The position numbers were made by a program, and so were the translations under genes. Below, piece after piece: positions 25,633-35,703 of a stretch of 64,000 nucleotides of DNA. The DNA is from Limnohabitans sp. (GTDB taxonomy: Bacteria > Pseudomonadota > Gammaproteobacteria > Burkholderiales > Burkholderiaceae_C), in assembly GCF_023910625.1 (NCBI RefSeq), contig NZ_JAAVVW010000003.1, forward strand, positions 1 to 64,000, read 5' to 3'. Numbering within the stretch: the stretch's first letter is position 1; every line of letters starts with the position of its first letter. Under the pieces are notes generated by a model that had not been told where the DNA came from, did not search any database, and saw only the letters and a list, made by a program, of their open reading frames with translations.

Positions 25633-26310
25633 CTAGGTCAAAGGGGTGATGAACGGCAATGTGGCAAACCATTGCACCGGGGCCTTGAATGCAAGTGCTT
25701 GTTCGGTGAAGGGGTGCACAAAGGCCAATTCTTGTGCGTGCAGCAGCAAGCGGGGGCTGAGCGCCTTGATGTCCGGCGGTGCGTACAGTGAGTCGCCCAG
25801 CATTGGGTGGCCAATGCTTTGCAGGTGCACGCGCAGCTGATGGGTGCGGCCCGTGACGGGTTCGAGCTCGATCAGGCTGGCGCTGGCGCTGGTTTGCAGG
25901 GCACGCCAGCGGCTGCGGCTGGCTTTGCCGTCAGAGTGAATGATGTGCAGCGGGCGGCGTTCCCAGTCCAGCAAGATCGGTCCGTCAATGGTGCGCCAAC
26001 CGTCTTCGTCAGTCTCCACGGCCGCTTGGGATTGCGCAGGGTGGCCCGCCACCACCGCCACGTAGCGTTTGTGGACTTGCCGGGTTTCAAACAGGCGGCT
26101 CAGGCGGCGCTGAGCTTCGATGCCGCGAGCCATCAGCAACAGGCCCGAAGTGTCCTGGTCCAGGCGGTGCACCACCAGCGCTTCGGGGTAACGGGCTTGC
26201 ACGCGGGCTGACAGGCAGTCTTGTTTGTCGGGGCCGCGCCCGGGAACGGAGAGCAAACCGCTGGGTTTTTCAAGCACCAGCAGGTGCTCGTCTTCGAAAA
26301 GGGGGGTCAT
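25633..26310 (-). CDS. RluA family pseudouridine synthase
   Basis: 225 residues from the ATG at 26310; the longer frame begins with a TTG at 26322. It has the RluA-family core: LLVLEKPSGLLSVPGRG, catalytic Asp in VVHRLDQDTSGLLLMARG, the ERRPLH segment and LEPVTGRTHQLRVHLQSIGHP. It lacks an S4 domain, like E. coli RluA, which modifies 23S rRNA and some tRNAs. The exact target is not determinable here. Its 3' end abuts a permease remnant. Confidence 0.87.
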   Translation of the reverse strand: MTPLFEDEHLLVLEKPSGLLSVPGRGPDKQDCLSARVQARYPEALVVHRLDQDTSGLLLMARGIEAQRRLSRLFETRQVHKRYVAVVAGHPAQSQAAVETDEDGWRTIDGPILLDWERRPLHIIHSDGKASRSRWRALQTSASASLIELEPVTGRTHQLRVHLQSIGHPMLGDSLYAPPDIKALSPRLLLHAQELAFVHPFTEQALAFKAPVQWFATLPFITPLT

Positions 26311-26368
26311 GCCGACAATCAAAACAAAAAGCGCTGGCCACGGGTGCCATCGCCTTGCTGGGGTGCGC

Positions 26369-26509
26369 TCAGGAGGGTTTGACCTTGCCGCGAGGTGCGA
26401 CCAGAGTGGTCGGGGCCACAGGACGGTCGGATGTGAAAGTCTTGGGTGGTGACGTGTCTTTTTTTGGCTTCTTGGCCATTTTGTTGCTGCGTTGTTCGCC
26501 TTTGGCCAT
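26369..26509 (-). CDS. Conserved small basic protein (46 aa)
   Basis: Short frame starting ATG at 26509 with AAGGAA about 6 bases upstream. The product is MAKGEQRSNKMAKKPKKDTS at the start and ends VAPRGKVKPS: very basic, Lys/Pro-rich, no hydrophobic segment. Small proteins beginning MAKG.QRSNKEAKKPKK-like are, to my recollection, common in Burkholderiales; the function is unknown. It lies between the RluA-type gene and the nitroreductase, on the same strand. Confidence 0.72.
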   Translation of the reverse strand: MAKGEQRSNKMAKKPKKDTSPPKTFTSDRPVAPTTLVAPRGKVKPS

Positions 26510-26559
26510 GTTGGTTCCTTGGGTAGACATCCCGGCTTGGGAAGCCCTTGATGTTAAAG

Positions 26560-26588
26560 CACAAAGCCGCAGAATCTGCGGCTTTGTG
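26560..26588 (-). terminator. Intrinsic terminator after the nitroreductase gene
   Basis: 13-base perfect stem CACAAAGCCGCAG / CTGCGGCTTTGTG with a 3-base loop, 38 bases after the nitroreductase stop on the minus strand. Only a short T-rich tail follows (GCTTTAAC). Confidence 0.75.
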
Positions 26589-26626
26589 AGGGCATCAAGA
26601 CAGCCCGTTTGCAGCGGGCGCGGTCA

Positions 26627-27265
26627 TTATTTGACTTCGGTCACAAACTGGGCGGTGGGGCGGCGCACTTTTTTCAGATTTGCCAACCAATCGCCCTCGG
26701 CAGCACGGTAGCCCAGGGGCACGAGGACCACGCTGCGCAGGCCGCGAGCGCGCAGACCCAAAATTTCGTCCACCGCTTTGGGGTCAAAGCCTTCCATAGG
26801 CGTGGCGTCCACTTCTTCAAAAGCGGCGGCGATCAGGGCTGCGCCCAAGCCGATGTAGGCCTGACGCGCCGCGTGCTCGTAGTTCACCTCGGGTGTGCGG
26901 GCAGGGTAGTTCTTGAGCAGGGTCTGGCGGTAGTTTTCCCAGCCTTCGTTGGTGCCGCCGCGCTGCGCGTTGGTCAGGTCAAACATCATGTTGATGCGCT
27001 CGGCCGTGTAGTTGTCCCAGGCGGCAAACACCAGCAGGTGCGAGCCGTCGGTGATCTGGGCCTGGCCCCAGGCCTTGGGCTTGATCTGCTCGCGCACGGC
27101 GGGGTTGGTCACCACGAAGATTTCAAACGGCTGCAGACCGCTGGAGGTGGGGGCCAGACGTGCGGCTTCGACGATGCGATCGACCTTGTCTTGGGACACA
27201 GACTTGGTCGGGTCCATTTTTTTGCAGGCGTAGCGCCATTCGAGTTTGTTCAGCAAGTCAGACAT
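26627..27265 (-). CDS. NAD(P)H-dependent nitroreductase family protein
   Basis: 212 residues from the ATG at 27265 (MSDLLNKLEWRYACKKM); the upstream open frame has no good start. It is an NfsB-like flavoprotein: the RYACKKMD FMN-phosphate contact region, RLAPTSSGLQPFEIFVV, GQAQITDGSHLLVFAAWDN and the C-terminal RSVVLVPLGYRAAEGDW. Dimeric FMN enzymes of this family reduce quinones, nitro compounds or dihydropteridine; the natural substrate is unclear. Confidence 0.87.
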   Translation of the reverse strand: MSDLLNKLEWRYACKKMDPTKSVSQDKVDRIVEAARLAPTSSGLQPFEIFVVTNPAVREQIKPKAWGQAQITDGSHLLVFAAWDNYTAERINMMFDLTNAQRGGTNEGWENYRQTLLKNYPARTPEVNYEHAARQAYIGLGAALIAAAFEEVDATPMEGFDPKAVDEILGLRARGLRSVVLVPLGYRAAEGDWLANLKKVRRPTAQFVTEVK

Positions 27266-27354
27266 GCCGGTTCCATTGGGGGTTGAAAGATGCGCGATTG
27301 TGCAGGAAGACGACGGGCACCAGCGTTGCGTTGGCGCAAGCCAATGCCCCCGGC

Positions 27355-27885
27355 TCAGATTTGCTGCCAAGTGCCTGTGGGCAGGCCATCCAGGGTGTAG
27401 GGCCCCACGACGGTGCGGATGAGGCGCAGTGTGGGCAAACCCACGGCGGCGGTCATGCGGCGCACTTGGCGGTTGCGGCCCTCGCGAATCACCAGCTCCA
27501 GCCAAGAGGTCGGAATGTTATGGCGCTCGCGAATCGGCGGGGTGCGTGGCCACAGGTCAGCGGTCGGCTGCACCGCGCTGGCTCGGGCGGGCAGGGTGGG
27601 GCCGTCGTTCAACGTCACGCCCCGGCTCAGTTGGTTCAACGCTGCCTGAGTCACCATGCCCTCCACTTGCACCAGGTAGGTTTTTTCCATTTTGAAGCGC
27701 GGGTCGGCAATGCGGGCCTGCAGTGGGCCATCGTCGGTCAGCAGCAGCATGCCTTCGTTGTCGGCGTCCAGCCGGCCCGCCACGTAAACGCCAGGCAAGT
27801 CGATGTGGTCCTTGAGCCCACGCCAGCGCCCCTCAGGGGTGAACTGGCTGAGCACCCCATAAGGCTTGTTGAAGCGAATCAGCAT
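27355..27885 (-). CDS. rluE: Pseudouridine synthase, RluE-like
   Basis: 176 residues, the short form of the RsuA/RluE group without an S4 domain. It starts [19 protein letters not shown] and has catalytic Asp in [19 protein letters not shown] and [20 protein letters not shown]. coli RluE modifies U2457 of 23S rRNA; the same role is inferred from length and motif spacing. Divergent from the SRAP gene. Confidence 0.85.
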   Translation of the reverse strand: MLIRFNKPYGVLSQFTPEGRWRGLKDHIDLPGVYVAGRLDADNEGMLLLTDDGPLQARIADPRFKMEKTYLVQVEGMVTQAALNQLSRGVTLNDGPTLPARASAVQPTADLWPRTPPIRERHNIPTSWLELVIREGRNRQVRRMTAAVGLPTLRLIRTVVGPYTLDGLPTGTWQQI

Positions 27886-27974
27886 GGGCAGGAAAGTCTT
27901 GTCATCGAGCTCTGAGCGTATCAGGTCGCAGGGGCGCGTTCGATCCGCGCCGCCCGTGGGTTAGCATCGACCGC

Positions 27975-28703
27975 ATGAGCACCCAATACGAATGCCTGAA
28001 AAGCCCCGACCTGTACGCCGAGGCCTTTGGCATCGCCCCGCCCGACGCCCTGCTGGGCAAAGAAGTCTGGCCGCGCCAGCCGGGTTTTTTCATCCGCAAG
28101 GCGCTGGTGGCGGCTGAACAAGTCCAGGACTCCACCTCTGAATCCCATGTTGAGAATCCAGCTGAAGCCGCCTCTACGTCAGCCCCCGCCAGCCCGCTGG
28201 TGATGGAATTGGCCCAAGGCCAATTCGGTCTCGTGCCCACCTGGGTCAAGTCGGCGTCTGATGCCAAGCTGCGGTCCACCAAGTTGGCCGTGACCCGTTT
28301 TGAGACCATGAGCACCGCCACGGCCACGCGCGAGACCTGGCTCAAGGGCCAGCGCTGCATCATTCCCATGCAGGCCTTTTTCGAAGACGACTGGCGCAGC
28401 CGCAAAGCTGTGCCCACACGCATCGCCCGCGTGGACGGCCAGCCCATGGGGGTGGCGGGCTTGTGGGAGCACTGGACACAAGGCGAAGAAGAAATCATCA
28501 GCTTCACCCTGCTCACAGTCAACGCCAACAGCCACGCCCTGATGAACCGCTATGGTCAAAACGGCAACGAAAAACGCATGCCCGCGATCTTGAACGAGGG
28601 TGGCTACGGTGCCTGGCTCAGCGCCCCCATCGACAAAGCACGCGAGTTCATGCGGGCCTACCCAGCCCACTTGCTGTTGGCCAATCCGGTGCAAAAACGC
28701 TGA
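27975..28703 (+). CDS. SRAP (HMCES/YedK-like) protein with Ser in place of catalytic Cys2
   Basis: 242 residues of the SOS response-associated peptidase family, whose members cross-link to abasic sites in single-stranded DNA through Cys2 exposed after Met removal. This protein starts MSTQYEC, where relatives start MC-x-N-Y, so residue 2 is Ser (codon AGC). Other landmarks remain: EVWPRQPGFFI, LVPTWVK, the Glu in IPMQAFFEDDW, and FTLLTVNANSHALMNRY before EKRMPAIL. A start shift would not supply Cys2. The abasic-site function is therefore doubtful or uses another residue (Cys7). Confidence 0.82.
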   Translation: MSTQYECLKSPDLYAEAFGIAPPDALLGKEVWPRQPGFFIRKALVAAEQVQDSTSESHVENPAEAASTSAPASPLVMELAQGQFGLVPTWVKSASDAKLRSTKLAVTRFETMSTATATRETWLKGQRCIIPMQAFFEDDWRSRKAVPTRIARVDGQPMGVAGLWEHWTQGEEEIISFTLLTVNANSHALMNRYGQNGNEKRMPAILNEGGYGAWLSAPIDKAREFMRAYPAHLLLANPVQKR

Positions 28704-28763
28704 GCCTTTGCGCTGCCAACAAATGCCTTAATATGGCAATCTTTGGCATCAAAGGGAACGCAA

Positions 28764-29027
28764 ATGGCGCTCAATGTATCTTTGCCCATGGAGCTCGAGG
28801 CCCGTGTTCGTCAGCATGTTGCTTCCGGCATGTATGGCTCTGCCAGCGAAGTCATTCGTGAGGCGCTCAGGCTTTTTGAGGCGTATCAGTCTGTTCAACA
28901 GTCAAGTCTGGTGGCGCTCAAGTCAGACATTGAACGTGGCATGGAAGACGTCAAAGCAGGTCGAAGCAAGCCAATGGACATGGCCGCCATCAAGGCGCGT
29001 GGTCGTGCCGCTCAAAAGATGCCTTGA
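28764..29027 (+). CDS. ParD/RHH family antitoxin
   Basis: 87 residues from the ATG at 28764 (AAGGGA 6 bases upstream). The N-terminal ribbon-helix-helix reads ALNVSLPMELEARVRQHVAS and GSASEVIREALRLFE, typical of ParD; the C-terminal tail would bind the toxin. Its stop overlaps the toxin ATG by one base (TGATG). It is expected to repress its own promoter. Confidence 0.9.
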   Translation: MALNVSLPMELEARVRQHVASGMYGSASEVIREALRLFEAYQSVQQSSLVALKSDIERGMEDVKAGRSKPMDMAAIKARGRAAQKMP

Positions 29028-29329
29028 TGTCCACGGTATCTTTTGCGCAAAGCGCAGAGACGGATTTGCTGGAAGCCTGGACCTTCATCGCCGAACAAAG
29101 CTTTGAAGCGGCAGACCATGTTTTAGATGTCATTGAACAGGAAGCGCAAACGCTCGCTCTTCAACCTTTGATGGGGCGTGCACGACCTGAGCTCGCTGAA
29201 GGCATTCGGTGCTGGCCCACATCAAGCTCATACAACTTGTACTACTTACCAATTGCCAGCGGAGGTATTACCGTCGTTCGCGTTCTTCATCACGCCCGTG
29301 ATGTTCAAAGCCGCAATTTTTTGATCTGA
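29027..29329 (+). CDS. ParE/RelE family toxin
   Basis: 100 residues from the ATG at 29027, which overlaps the antitoxin stop. ParE-like layout: FAQSAETDLLEAWTFIAEQS, LQPLMGRARPELAEGIRCWP, YNLYYLPIASGGITVVRVLH, ending with HARDVQ. ParE toxins inhibit DNA gyrase; RelE relatives cut mRNA, and sequence favours ParE. Only 27 bases separate it from the convergent argH stop. Confidence 0.9.
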   Translation: MSTVSFAQSAETDLLEAWTFIAEQSFEAADHVLDVIEQEAQTLALQPLMGRARPELAEGIRCWPTSSSYNLYYLPIASGGITVVRVLHHARDVQSRNFLI

Positions 29330-29356
29330 ATTGACGGCTTCGGCGGGCTTTTCCCC

Positions 29357-30805
<1,449 letters not shown>

Positions 30806-30853
30806 AGGTGGAAGATTTTATCGGGCAGCCAGCGACCAACTGGAAGCCGGTGT

Positions 30854-33772
30854 TCAACCCGTGTTGCGCAAGCCCGCCGCGATGCCGTTGATCGAGATGT
30901 GAATGCCGCGCTGCACACGCTCGTCGGCCTGGCCAGCGCGGTAGCGGCGGATCAACTCGACTTGCAGGTGGTGCAACGGGTCGATGTACGGAAAGCGGTG
31001 GCGAATGGACCGGTCCAGGGCCGGGTTGCTCGCCAGGCGGTTCTTCTCGCCGGTGATCTGGGCCAGCGCGTCAGCCGTGCGGTGCCATTCGGCTTCGATG
31101 GCGGTGAAGATTTTTTTGCGCAGGCGGGCGTCGCTGACCAGCTCGGCATATCTGGAGGCCAGGGCCAGATCGCTCTTGGCCAGCACCATGTCCATGTTGG
31201 ACAGCAGGGTGCGAAAAAACGGCCACTGGCGGTACATTTTTTGCAGCAGAGCCAGCGCCGCTTTGCGCTCGGCGGCCTCGGGCTTGTCCAAAAAGGCGGC
31301 CACCGCCGAGCCAAAGCCCAGCCAGCCGGGCAGCGTCAGGCGGCACTGGCCCCAACTGAAGCCCCACGGAATGGCGCGCAGGTCTTCGATTTTTTGCAGG
31401 GCCTTGCGCGAGGCGGGGCGCGAGCCGATGTTCAACTGCGCCAGTTCCTGGAGGGGCGTCGCACCAAAAAAGTAGTCGTTGAAGCCGGGGGTCTCGTACA
31501 CCAGGGCGCGGTAGGCGTCCATGCTGGCCTCGGACAATTCCGCTGCCGCCTCCAGAAATGCGCGTGTGGCGGGCTTGGTGGGTTGCAGCAGCGTGGCTTC
31601 GAGTGTGGCAGCGACCAGGGTTTCGAGGTTGCGGCGGCCGATCTCGGGGTTGGCGTATTTGGAGCCAATCACTTCGCCTTGCTCGGTCAGGCGAATCTGG
31701 CCGCGCACGGTGCCGGGGGGCTGCGCCAGGATAGCCTGGTAGCTGGGGCCACCACCCCGGCCCACCGTGCCGCCCCGGCCGTGGAACATGCGCAAGGTGA
31801 TGCCGTGGCTGCGCTGGAGTTGGTCAAACAACTCGACCAGGGCAATCTCGGCGCGGTACAGCTCCCAGTTGCTGGTGAAAATGCCGCCGTCCTTGTTGCT
31901 GTCCGAGTAGCCCAGCATGATGTCTTGTTCGCCGCCCGAGCGCTGCACCAGCGCGGCCACACCGGGCAGGGCATAAAAGTCGCGCATGATGGGCGCGGCG
32001 TTGCGCAGGTCTTCGATGGTCTCGAACAGGGGCACCACGATCAGGTCGTTGTGCGCGCCGGTGTCTCGACCGCCGCCGGGCCGCCCCAAGGCGGTCGACC
32101 TCCCTTGGGGGGCAGCGTCAGCGTGGGGGTCATACAAAATGCCGCGCATCAGCCCCACTTCTTTTTGCAGAAGCAACACCTCCAGCAAGTCACTCACGGT
32201 TTCGGTGTGGCTGATGATGTAGTGGCGAATGGCCTGTTTGCCAAAGGTGCCAAGCATGCGCTTGGCGGTTTCAAAGATGGCCAGCTCAGACACGGCGTGT
32301 GCGCTGTACTCGGCACCAGGCACACGCAGCGGACGGGCGTCGTTCAGCAGGCCCAGCAGCAGGGCTTGCTTGGCCTCTTCGTCCAGTTGGCTGTAGTGTT
32401 TTTCCATGCGTGCTGCGGCCAGCAGTTCGGCCACCACTTTTTCGTGTTGGTCCGAGTTTTGGCGCAGGTCCACCGTGGCCAAATGAAAGCCAAACACTTG
32501 CACAGCCCGAATCAGCGGGTGCAGGCGCTGCGCAGCGACGGCCTCGGCATGGTGGCTGCACAAAGAGGCTTCGATGGTGTGCAGGTCGGCCAAAAATTCT
32601 TCGGCGTTGGCATAGGGGTTTTGCGGGGCCACGGCATGGCGGGCTGCATCTCCCCCGGTCAGTGCCTTTAAAGTGGCGGCCAGGCGGGCGTAAATGCCCG
32701 TGAGCGCCCGTCGGTACGGCTCGTCTTGGCGGTGTTCGTTGGTGTCGGGCGAGCGCGCGGCCAGGGCCAGCATCTCGGGGCCAAAGGGCACCAGCATGGC
32801 CGACAGCGACAATTCGCTGCCCAAAAAGTGCACCTCGGTCAGGTAGTGGCGCAGGGCCACATCGCTTTGGCGGGTCAGGGCGTGTTGCAGCGTTTGCGCG
32901 GTCACGTTGGGGTTGCCGTCGCGGTCGCCGCCAATCCACTGGCCCATGCGCAAAAAGCTGGCAATCGGTTGGCCGGGCAATGCGAGCTCCAGCTCGGCGT
33001 AGAGCTTGGGGATTTCGCGCAAAAAGGTGGCTTCGTAATAGCTCAGCGCGTTTTCAATCTCGTCGGCCACGGTGAGTTTGGTCAAGCGCAGCAAACGGGT
33101 TTGCCACAGCTGCATCACGCGGGCGCGCATTTGCAGCTCATTGGCGGCCAGTTCTTTGGGGCTGAGCGCGTCTTTGGCGGCATTGACGGCAGCGGCGCGG
33201 GCCTTGATGGCGTCGCGCTCGGTCAGCAGGTGGGCGATGTCGCGCTCGGCGTCCAGAATGCTTTTGCGCTGCACTTCGGTCGGGTGGGCCGTGAGCACGG
33301 GCGAGACATAGCTGGTGGCCAGCATGTCCGAGATGCTGCGCGGCGTGATGCCCGCCCAGCGCAGGCGCTGCAGCGCCACGTCGATGCTGCCTTCTTGCGT
33401 GTGGCCTGCACGTTCGTGGATGGCGCGGCGGCGGATGTGGTGACGGTCTTCAGCCAGATTGGCCAGGTGGCTGAAATAAGTGAAGGCGCGGATCACGCTC
33501 ACAGCGCGGTCGCCCGGCAGGCTTTTGAGCCGTTTTTTCAGGGCCTTGTCGGCCTCGTGGTCGGCGTCGCGCCTGAAAGCCACCGACAACTTGCGGATTT
33601 GCTCGACCAGCTCGTAGGCCTCGGGGCCTTCTTGCACCCGAATCACATCGCCCAAAATGCGGCCCAGCAAGCGGATGTCCTCCACCAGGGGCCGTTCGCT
33701 GTCGCGTTTTTCGCGGGTGCTGATGGCGGGTTTGGCGAGGGGCAAGGCGTGGTCTGATGTGGCCTGTTTCAT
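30854..33772 (-). CDS. ppc: Phosphoenolpyruvate carboxylase with an in-frame insertion
   Basis: 972 residues from the ATG at 33772 ([12 protein letters not shown]); a longer frame to 33892 has no conserved sequence. It makes oxaloacetate from PEP and bicarbonate to refill the TCA cycle. Catalytic landmarks are [12 protein letters not shown] (His), [25 protein letters not shown], and a C-terminus ending GLRNTG with the usual terminal Gly. The odd point is an insertion of about 25 residues ([20 protein letters not shown] and a Gly-rich end) between VGLMRG and [16 protein letters not shown], encoded by a GC palindrome at 32069-32120. It precedes argH and is divergent from hemC. Confidence 0.95.
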   Translation of the reverse strand: MKQATSDHALPLAKPAISTREKRDSERPLVEDIRLLGRILGDVIRVQEGPEAYELVEQIRKLSVAFRRDADHEADKALKKRLKSLPGDRAVSVIRAFTYFSHLANLAEDRHHIRRRAIHERAGHTQEGSIDVALQRLRWAGITPRSISDMLATSYVSPVLTAHPTEVQRKSILDAERDIAHLLTERDAIKARAAAVNAAKDALSPKELAANELQMRARVMQLWQTRLLRLTKLTVADEIENALSYYEATFLREIPKLYAELELALPGQPIASFLRMGQWIGGDRDGNPNVTAQTLQHALTRQSDVALRHYLTEVHFLGSELSLSAMLVPFGPEMLALAARSPDTNEHRQDEPYRRALTGIYARLAATLKALTGGDAARHAVAPQNPYANAEEFLADLHTIEASLCSHHAEAVAAQRLHPLIRAVQVFGFHLATVDLRQNSDQHEKVVAELLAAARMEKHYSQLDEEAKQALLLGLLNDARPLRVPGAEYSAHAVSELAIFETAKRMLGTFGKQAIRHYIISHTETVSDLLEVLLLQKEVGLMRGILYDPHADAAPQGRSTALGRPGGGRDTGAHNDLIVVPLFETIEDLRNAAPIMRDFYALPGVAALVQRSGGEQDIMLGYSDSNKDGGIFTSNWELYRAEIALVELFDQLQRSHGITLRMFHGRGGTVGRGGGPSYQAILAQPPGTVRGQIRLTEQGEVIGSKYANPEIGRRNLETLVAATLEATLLQPTKPATRAFLEAAAELSEASMDAYRALVYETPGFNDYFFGATPLQELAQLNIGSRPASRKALQKIEDLRAIPWGFSWGQCRLTLPGWLGFGSAVAAFLDKPEAAERKAALALLQKMYRQWPFFRTLLSNMDMVLAKSDLALASRYAELVSDARLRKKIFTAIEAEWHRTADALAQITGEKNRLASNPALDRSIRHRFPYIDPLHHLQVELIRRYRAGQADERVQRGIHISINGIAAGLRNTG
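32069..32120. repeat. REP-like GC palindrome inserted within ppc
   Basis: Contains GCCGCCCCAAGG (32080-32091) and near-complementary CCTTGGGGGGC (32103-32113) with CAGCG next to it. This kind of CCCTTG-GGGGG palindrome looks like the dispersed intergenic element of Comamonadaceae genomes, and a similar one lies at 62998-63040. Here it is inside a coding gene and in frame. Confidence 0.6.
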
Positions 33773-33880
33773 CGTGTACTGTGGGCTGAGTGTGTGAAAG
33801 AGCGGGCGCACCGGGTGCGCGTCGGTGTCAATCGGGGGTGTCAATTTCCCTTGATGCCATGCTAGCATCGACAGGAGAGA

Positions 33881-33918
33881 CAAAATGACCACTTGATTTC
33901 ATTTTGATGGGGTCAAAA
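33881..33918. promoter_or_regulatory. Overlapping dyads between ppc and hemC (operator candidate)
   Basis: CAAAATGA (33881-33888) and TCATTTTG (33899-33906) form a perfect 8-base inverted repeat. The right arm also pairs with a further half-site, TTTTGA (33902-33907) with TCAAAA (33913-33918). This three-half-site arrangement just before the hemC ribosome-binding site suggests a repressor or activator site for one or both divergent genes. No known regulator consensus was recognised. Confidence 0.45.
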
Positions 33919-33937
33919 TTTTTTCAGGAACCCTGCC

Positions 33938-34855
33938 GTGACCGAGACTGCACCGCCCGCCATCGTCATTGCCACCCGAGAGAGCCGATTGGCTTTGTGG
34001 CAAGCCGAACATGTCAAATCCTTGCTGGAGGGGCTCGGTTGCAGGGTCTCATTGTTGGGCATGACCACCCAGGGAGACCAAATTCTGGACCGCAGCTTGT
34101 CCAAGGTCGGTGGCAAAGGCCTGTTTGTCAAGGAACTCGAAGTGGCGCTGCAAGAGGGGCATGCCGACATCGCGGTGCATTCGCTCAAAGACGTGCCCAT
34201 GGACATGCCCGAGGGCTTTGAGTTGGCCTGCGTGATGGAACGCGAAGACCCGCGTGATGCTTGGGTTTCGCCGCAATACGCCCGACTGGAAGATCTGCCC
34301 CAGGGCGCGGTGGTCGGCACCTCCAGCTTGCGCCGCACGGTGTTGCTGCGCGCGCTGCGCCCCGACCTGAAAATCGAGCCCCTTCGCGGCAACCTGGACA
34401 CGCGCCTGCGCAAACTTGACGAAGGCCAGTACGCGGGCATTGTGCTGGCGGCTGCGGGCCTCAAGCGTCTGGAGATGAGCGAGCGGATTCGCCACATTTT
34501 TGAGACCGACCAAATGTTGCCCGCCGCAGGGCAGGGCGCACTGGGCATCGAGATCCGCAGTGACCGGGCCGACTTGCGCGCCTTGCTGGCCCAGTTGGCC
34601 GATGCGCCGTCGTGGCGGCGTGTGGCGGCCGAGCGGGCGGTGAGCCGCGCCATGGGCGGCAGTTGCTCCATGCCTTTGGCGGCGCATGCCACCATTGAGG
34701 GTGACGTGCTCAAGTTGCAAGCGGCCTGGGGCGACCCGGAAGGTGCGACCACCTTGGTCACGGCCCATGCGCAAGCCAGTGCCGATGGCCTGCAGGCCGC
34801 CGAGGCACTGGGCCTGCGCGTGGCCCAAGCCTTGCGTGACGGCGGAGCGCGTTGA
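33938..34855 (+). CDS. hemC: Hydroxymethylbilane synthase (porphobilinogen deaminase)
   Basis: 305 residues with a GTG start (AGGAA about 7 bases upstream). It joins four porphobilinogens into hydroxymethylbilane. Signatures are [59 protein letters not shown], and the dipyrromethane-carrying Cys in [13 protein letters not shown]. First gene of hemC-hemD-hemX-hemY; its stop precedes the hemD ATG by 14 bases. Confidence 0.97.
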   Translation: MTETAPPAIVIATRESRLALWQAEHVKSLLEGLGCRVSLLGMTTQGDQILDRSLSKVGGKGLFVKELEVALQEGHADIAVHSLKDVPMDMPEGFELACVMEREDPRDAWVSPQYARLEDLPQGAVVGTSSLRRTVLLRALRPDLKIEPLRGNLDTRLRKLDEGQYAGIVLAAAGLKRLEMSERIRHIFETDQMLPAAGQGALGIEIRSDRADLRALLAQLADAPSWRRVAAERAVSRAMGGSCSMPLAAHATIEGDVLKLQAAWGDPEGATTLVTAHAQASADGLQAAEALGLRVAQALRDGGAR

Positions 34856-34869
34856 GCGCTGGCGCAGAC

Positions 34870-35703
34870 ATGGCGCTGGCTGCCTCGGCATCTTCAAGTG
34901 TGATCGTCACCCGGCCTGAGCGCGAAGCCAAAGCCTGGGCCGATGACTTGCAGGCCCGGGGCGTGCGCTGCGAGACGCTGCCCCTGATTGAAATTGCCGC
35001 ATTGCCAGAGCCTTCGGTCTTGACGCCTGTCTGGCAAGAGGTACACAAGCATCTGGCGGTGATGTTTGTCAGCGCCAATGCGGTGCGATTTTTCATGGCG
35101 GCGCGCCCTGATAACTTGTCCTTGAACGATTGCCGCGCCTGGTCCACCGGGCCCGGGACACGGGCGGCCTTGCTGCAAGCAGCGTGGCCCGCTGATTGGA
35201 TCGATTCGCCCGATGAAGCAGCTTCGCAGTTTGACTCCGAAGCGCTTTGGTCTCTCGTGGCGCATCGCGTTGAAGCCGACGTCAAGCGCTGGCAGGCCTT
35301 GAATTTGACGGCGTCTGCAGAGCAACCGTCTGTTTTGATTGTGCGCGGTGCTGATGCACAAGGTCAATTGGCAGGGCGTGACTGGTTGGCCTTGCAGATG
35401 GAGGCGGCGGGTCTTCGGGTGCACCAGACGGTGGCTTATGTGCGCCAGCCCCCTCGCTTGACCCCGGGCCAGCAACAGCGTGCACGCCAGGCCATGAGCG
35501 ACGGCAGCCGATGGTTGTTCAGCAGCTCCGAAGCGGCCCAGTATTTGATGCAGGCTTGTCCCGACCTGCCCCTGGATCACGCCAAAGCCCTGGCGACCCA
35601 TCCCCGTATCGCCCAGAAGTTGAGGCAATCCGGCTGGCCTTGTGTTGAATTGGTGCCGCCTGGACTGCAGGCCCAGGCGCAGTCTATAAAATCCAGCCCA
35701 TGA
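34870..35703 (+). CDS. hemD: Uroporphyrinogen-III synthase
   Basis: 277 residues from the ATG at 34870; a TTG at 34852 overlapping the hemC stop is an alternative. HemD closes hydroxymethylbilane with inversion of ring D. The family is weakly conserved; visible pieces are SSVIVTRPEREAKAWADDL, VMFVSANAVRFFM, TGPGTRAALLQA and a C-terminal WLFSSSEAAQYLMQ. Its stop overlaps the hemX ATG by 4 bases. Context makes the call firm. Confidence 0.93.
   Translation: MALAASASSSVIVTRPEREAKAWADDLQARGVRCETLPLIEIAALPEPSVLTPVWQEVHKHLAVMFVSANAVRFFMAARPDNLSLNDCRAWSTGPGTRAALLQAAWPADWIDSPDEAASQFDSEALWSLVAHRVEADVKRWQALNLTASAEQPSVLIVRGADAQGQLAGRDWLALQMEAAGLRVHQTVAYVRQPPRLTPGQQQRARQAMSDGSRWLFSSSEAAQYLMQACPDLPLDHAKALATHPRIAQKLRQSGWPCVELVPPGLQAQAQSIKSSP

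Noticed and set aside
32726..33757. 343-codon plus-strand frame opposite the start of ppc
   Set aside because: Gly/Val/Gln-rich antisense shadow, no start context.
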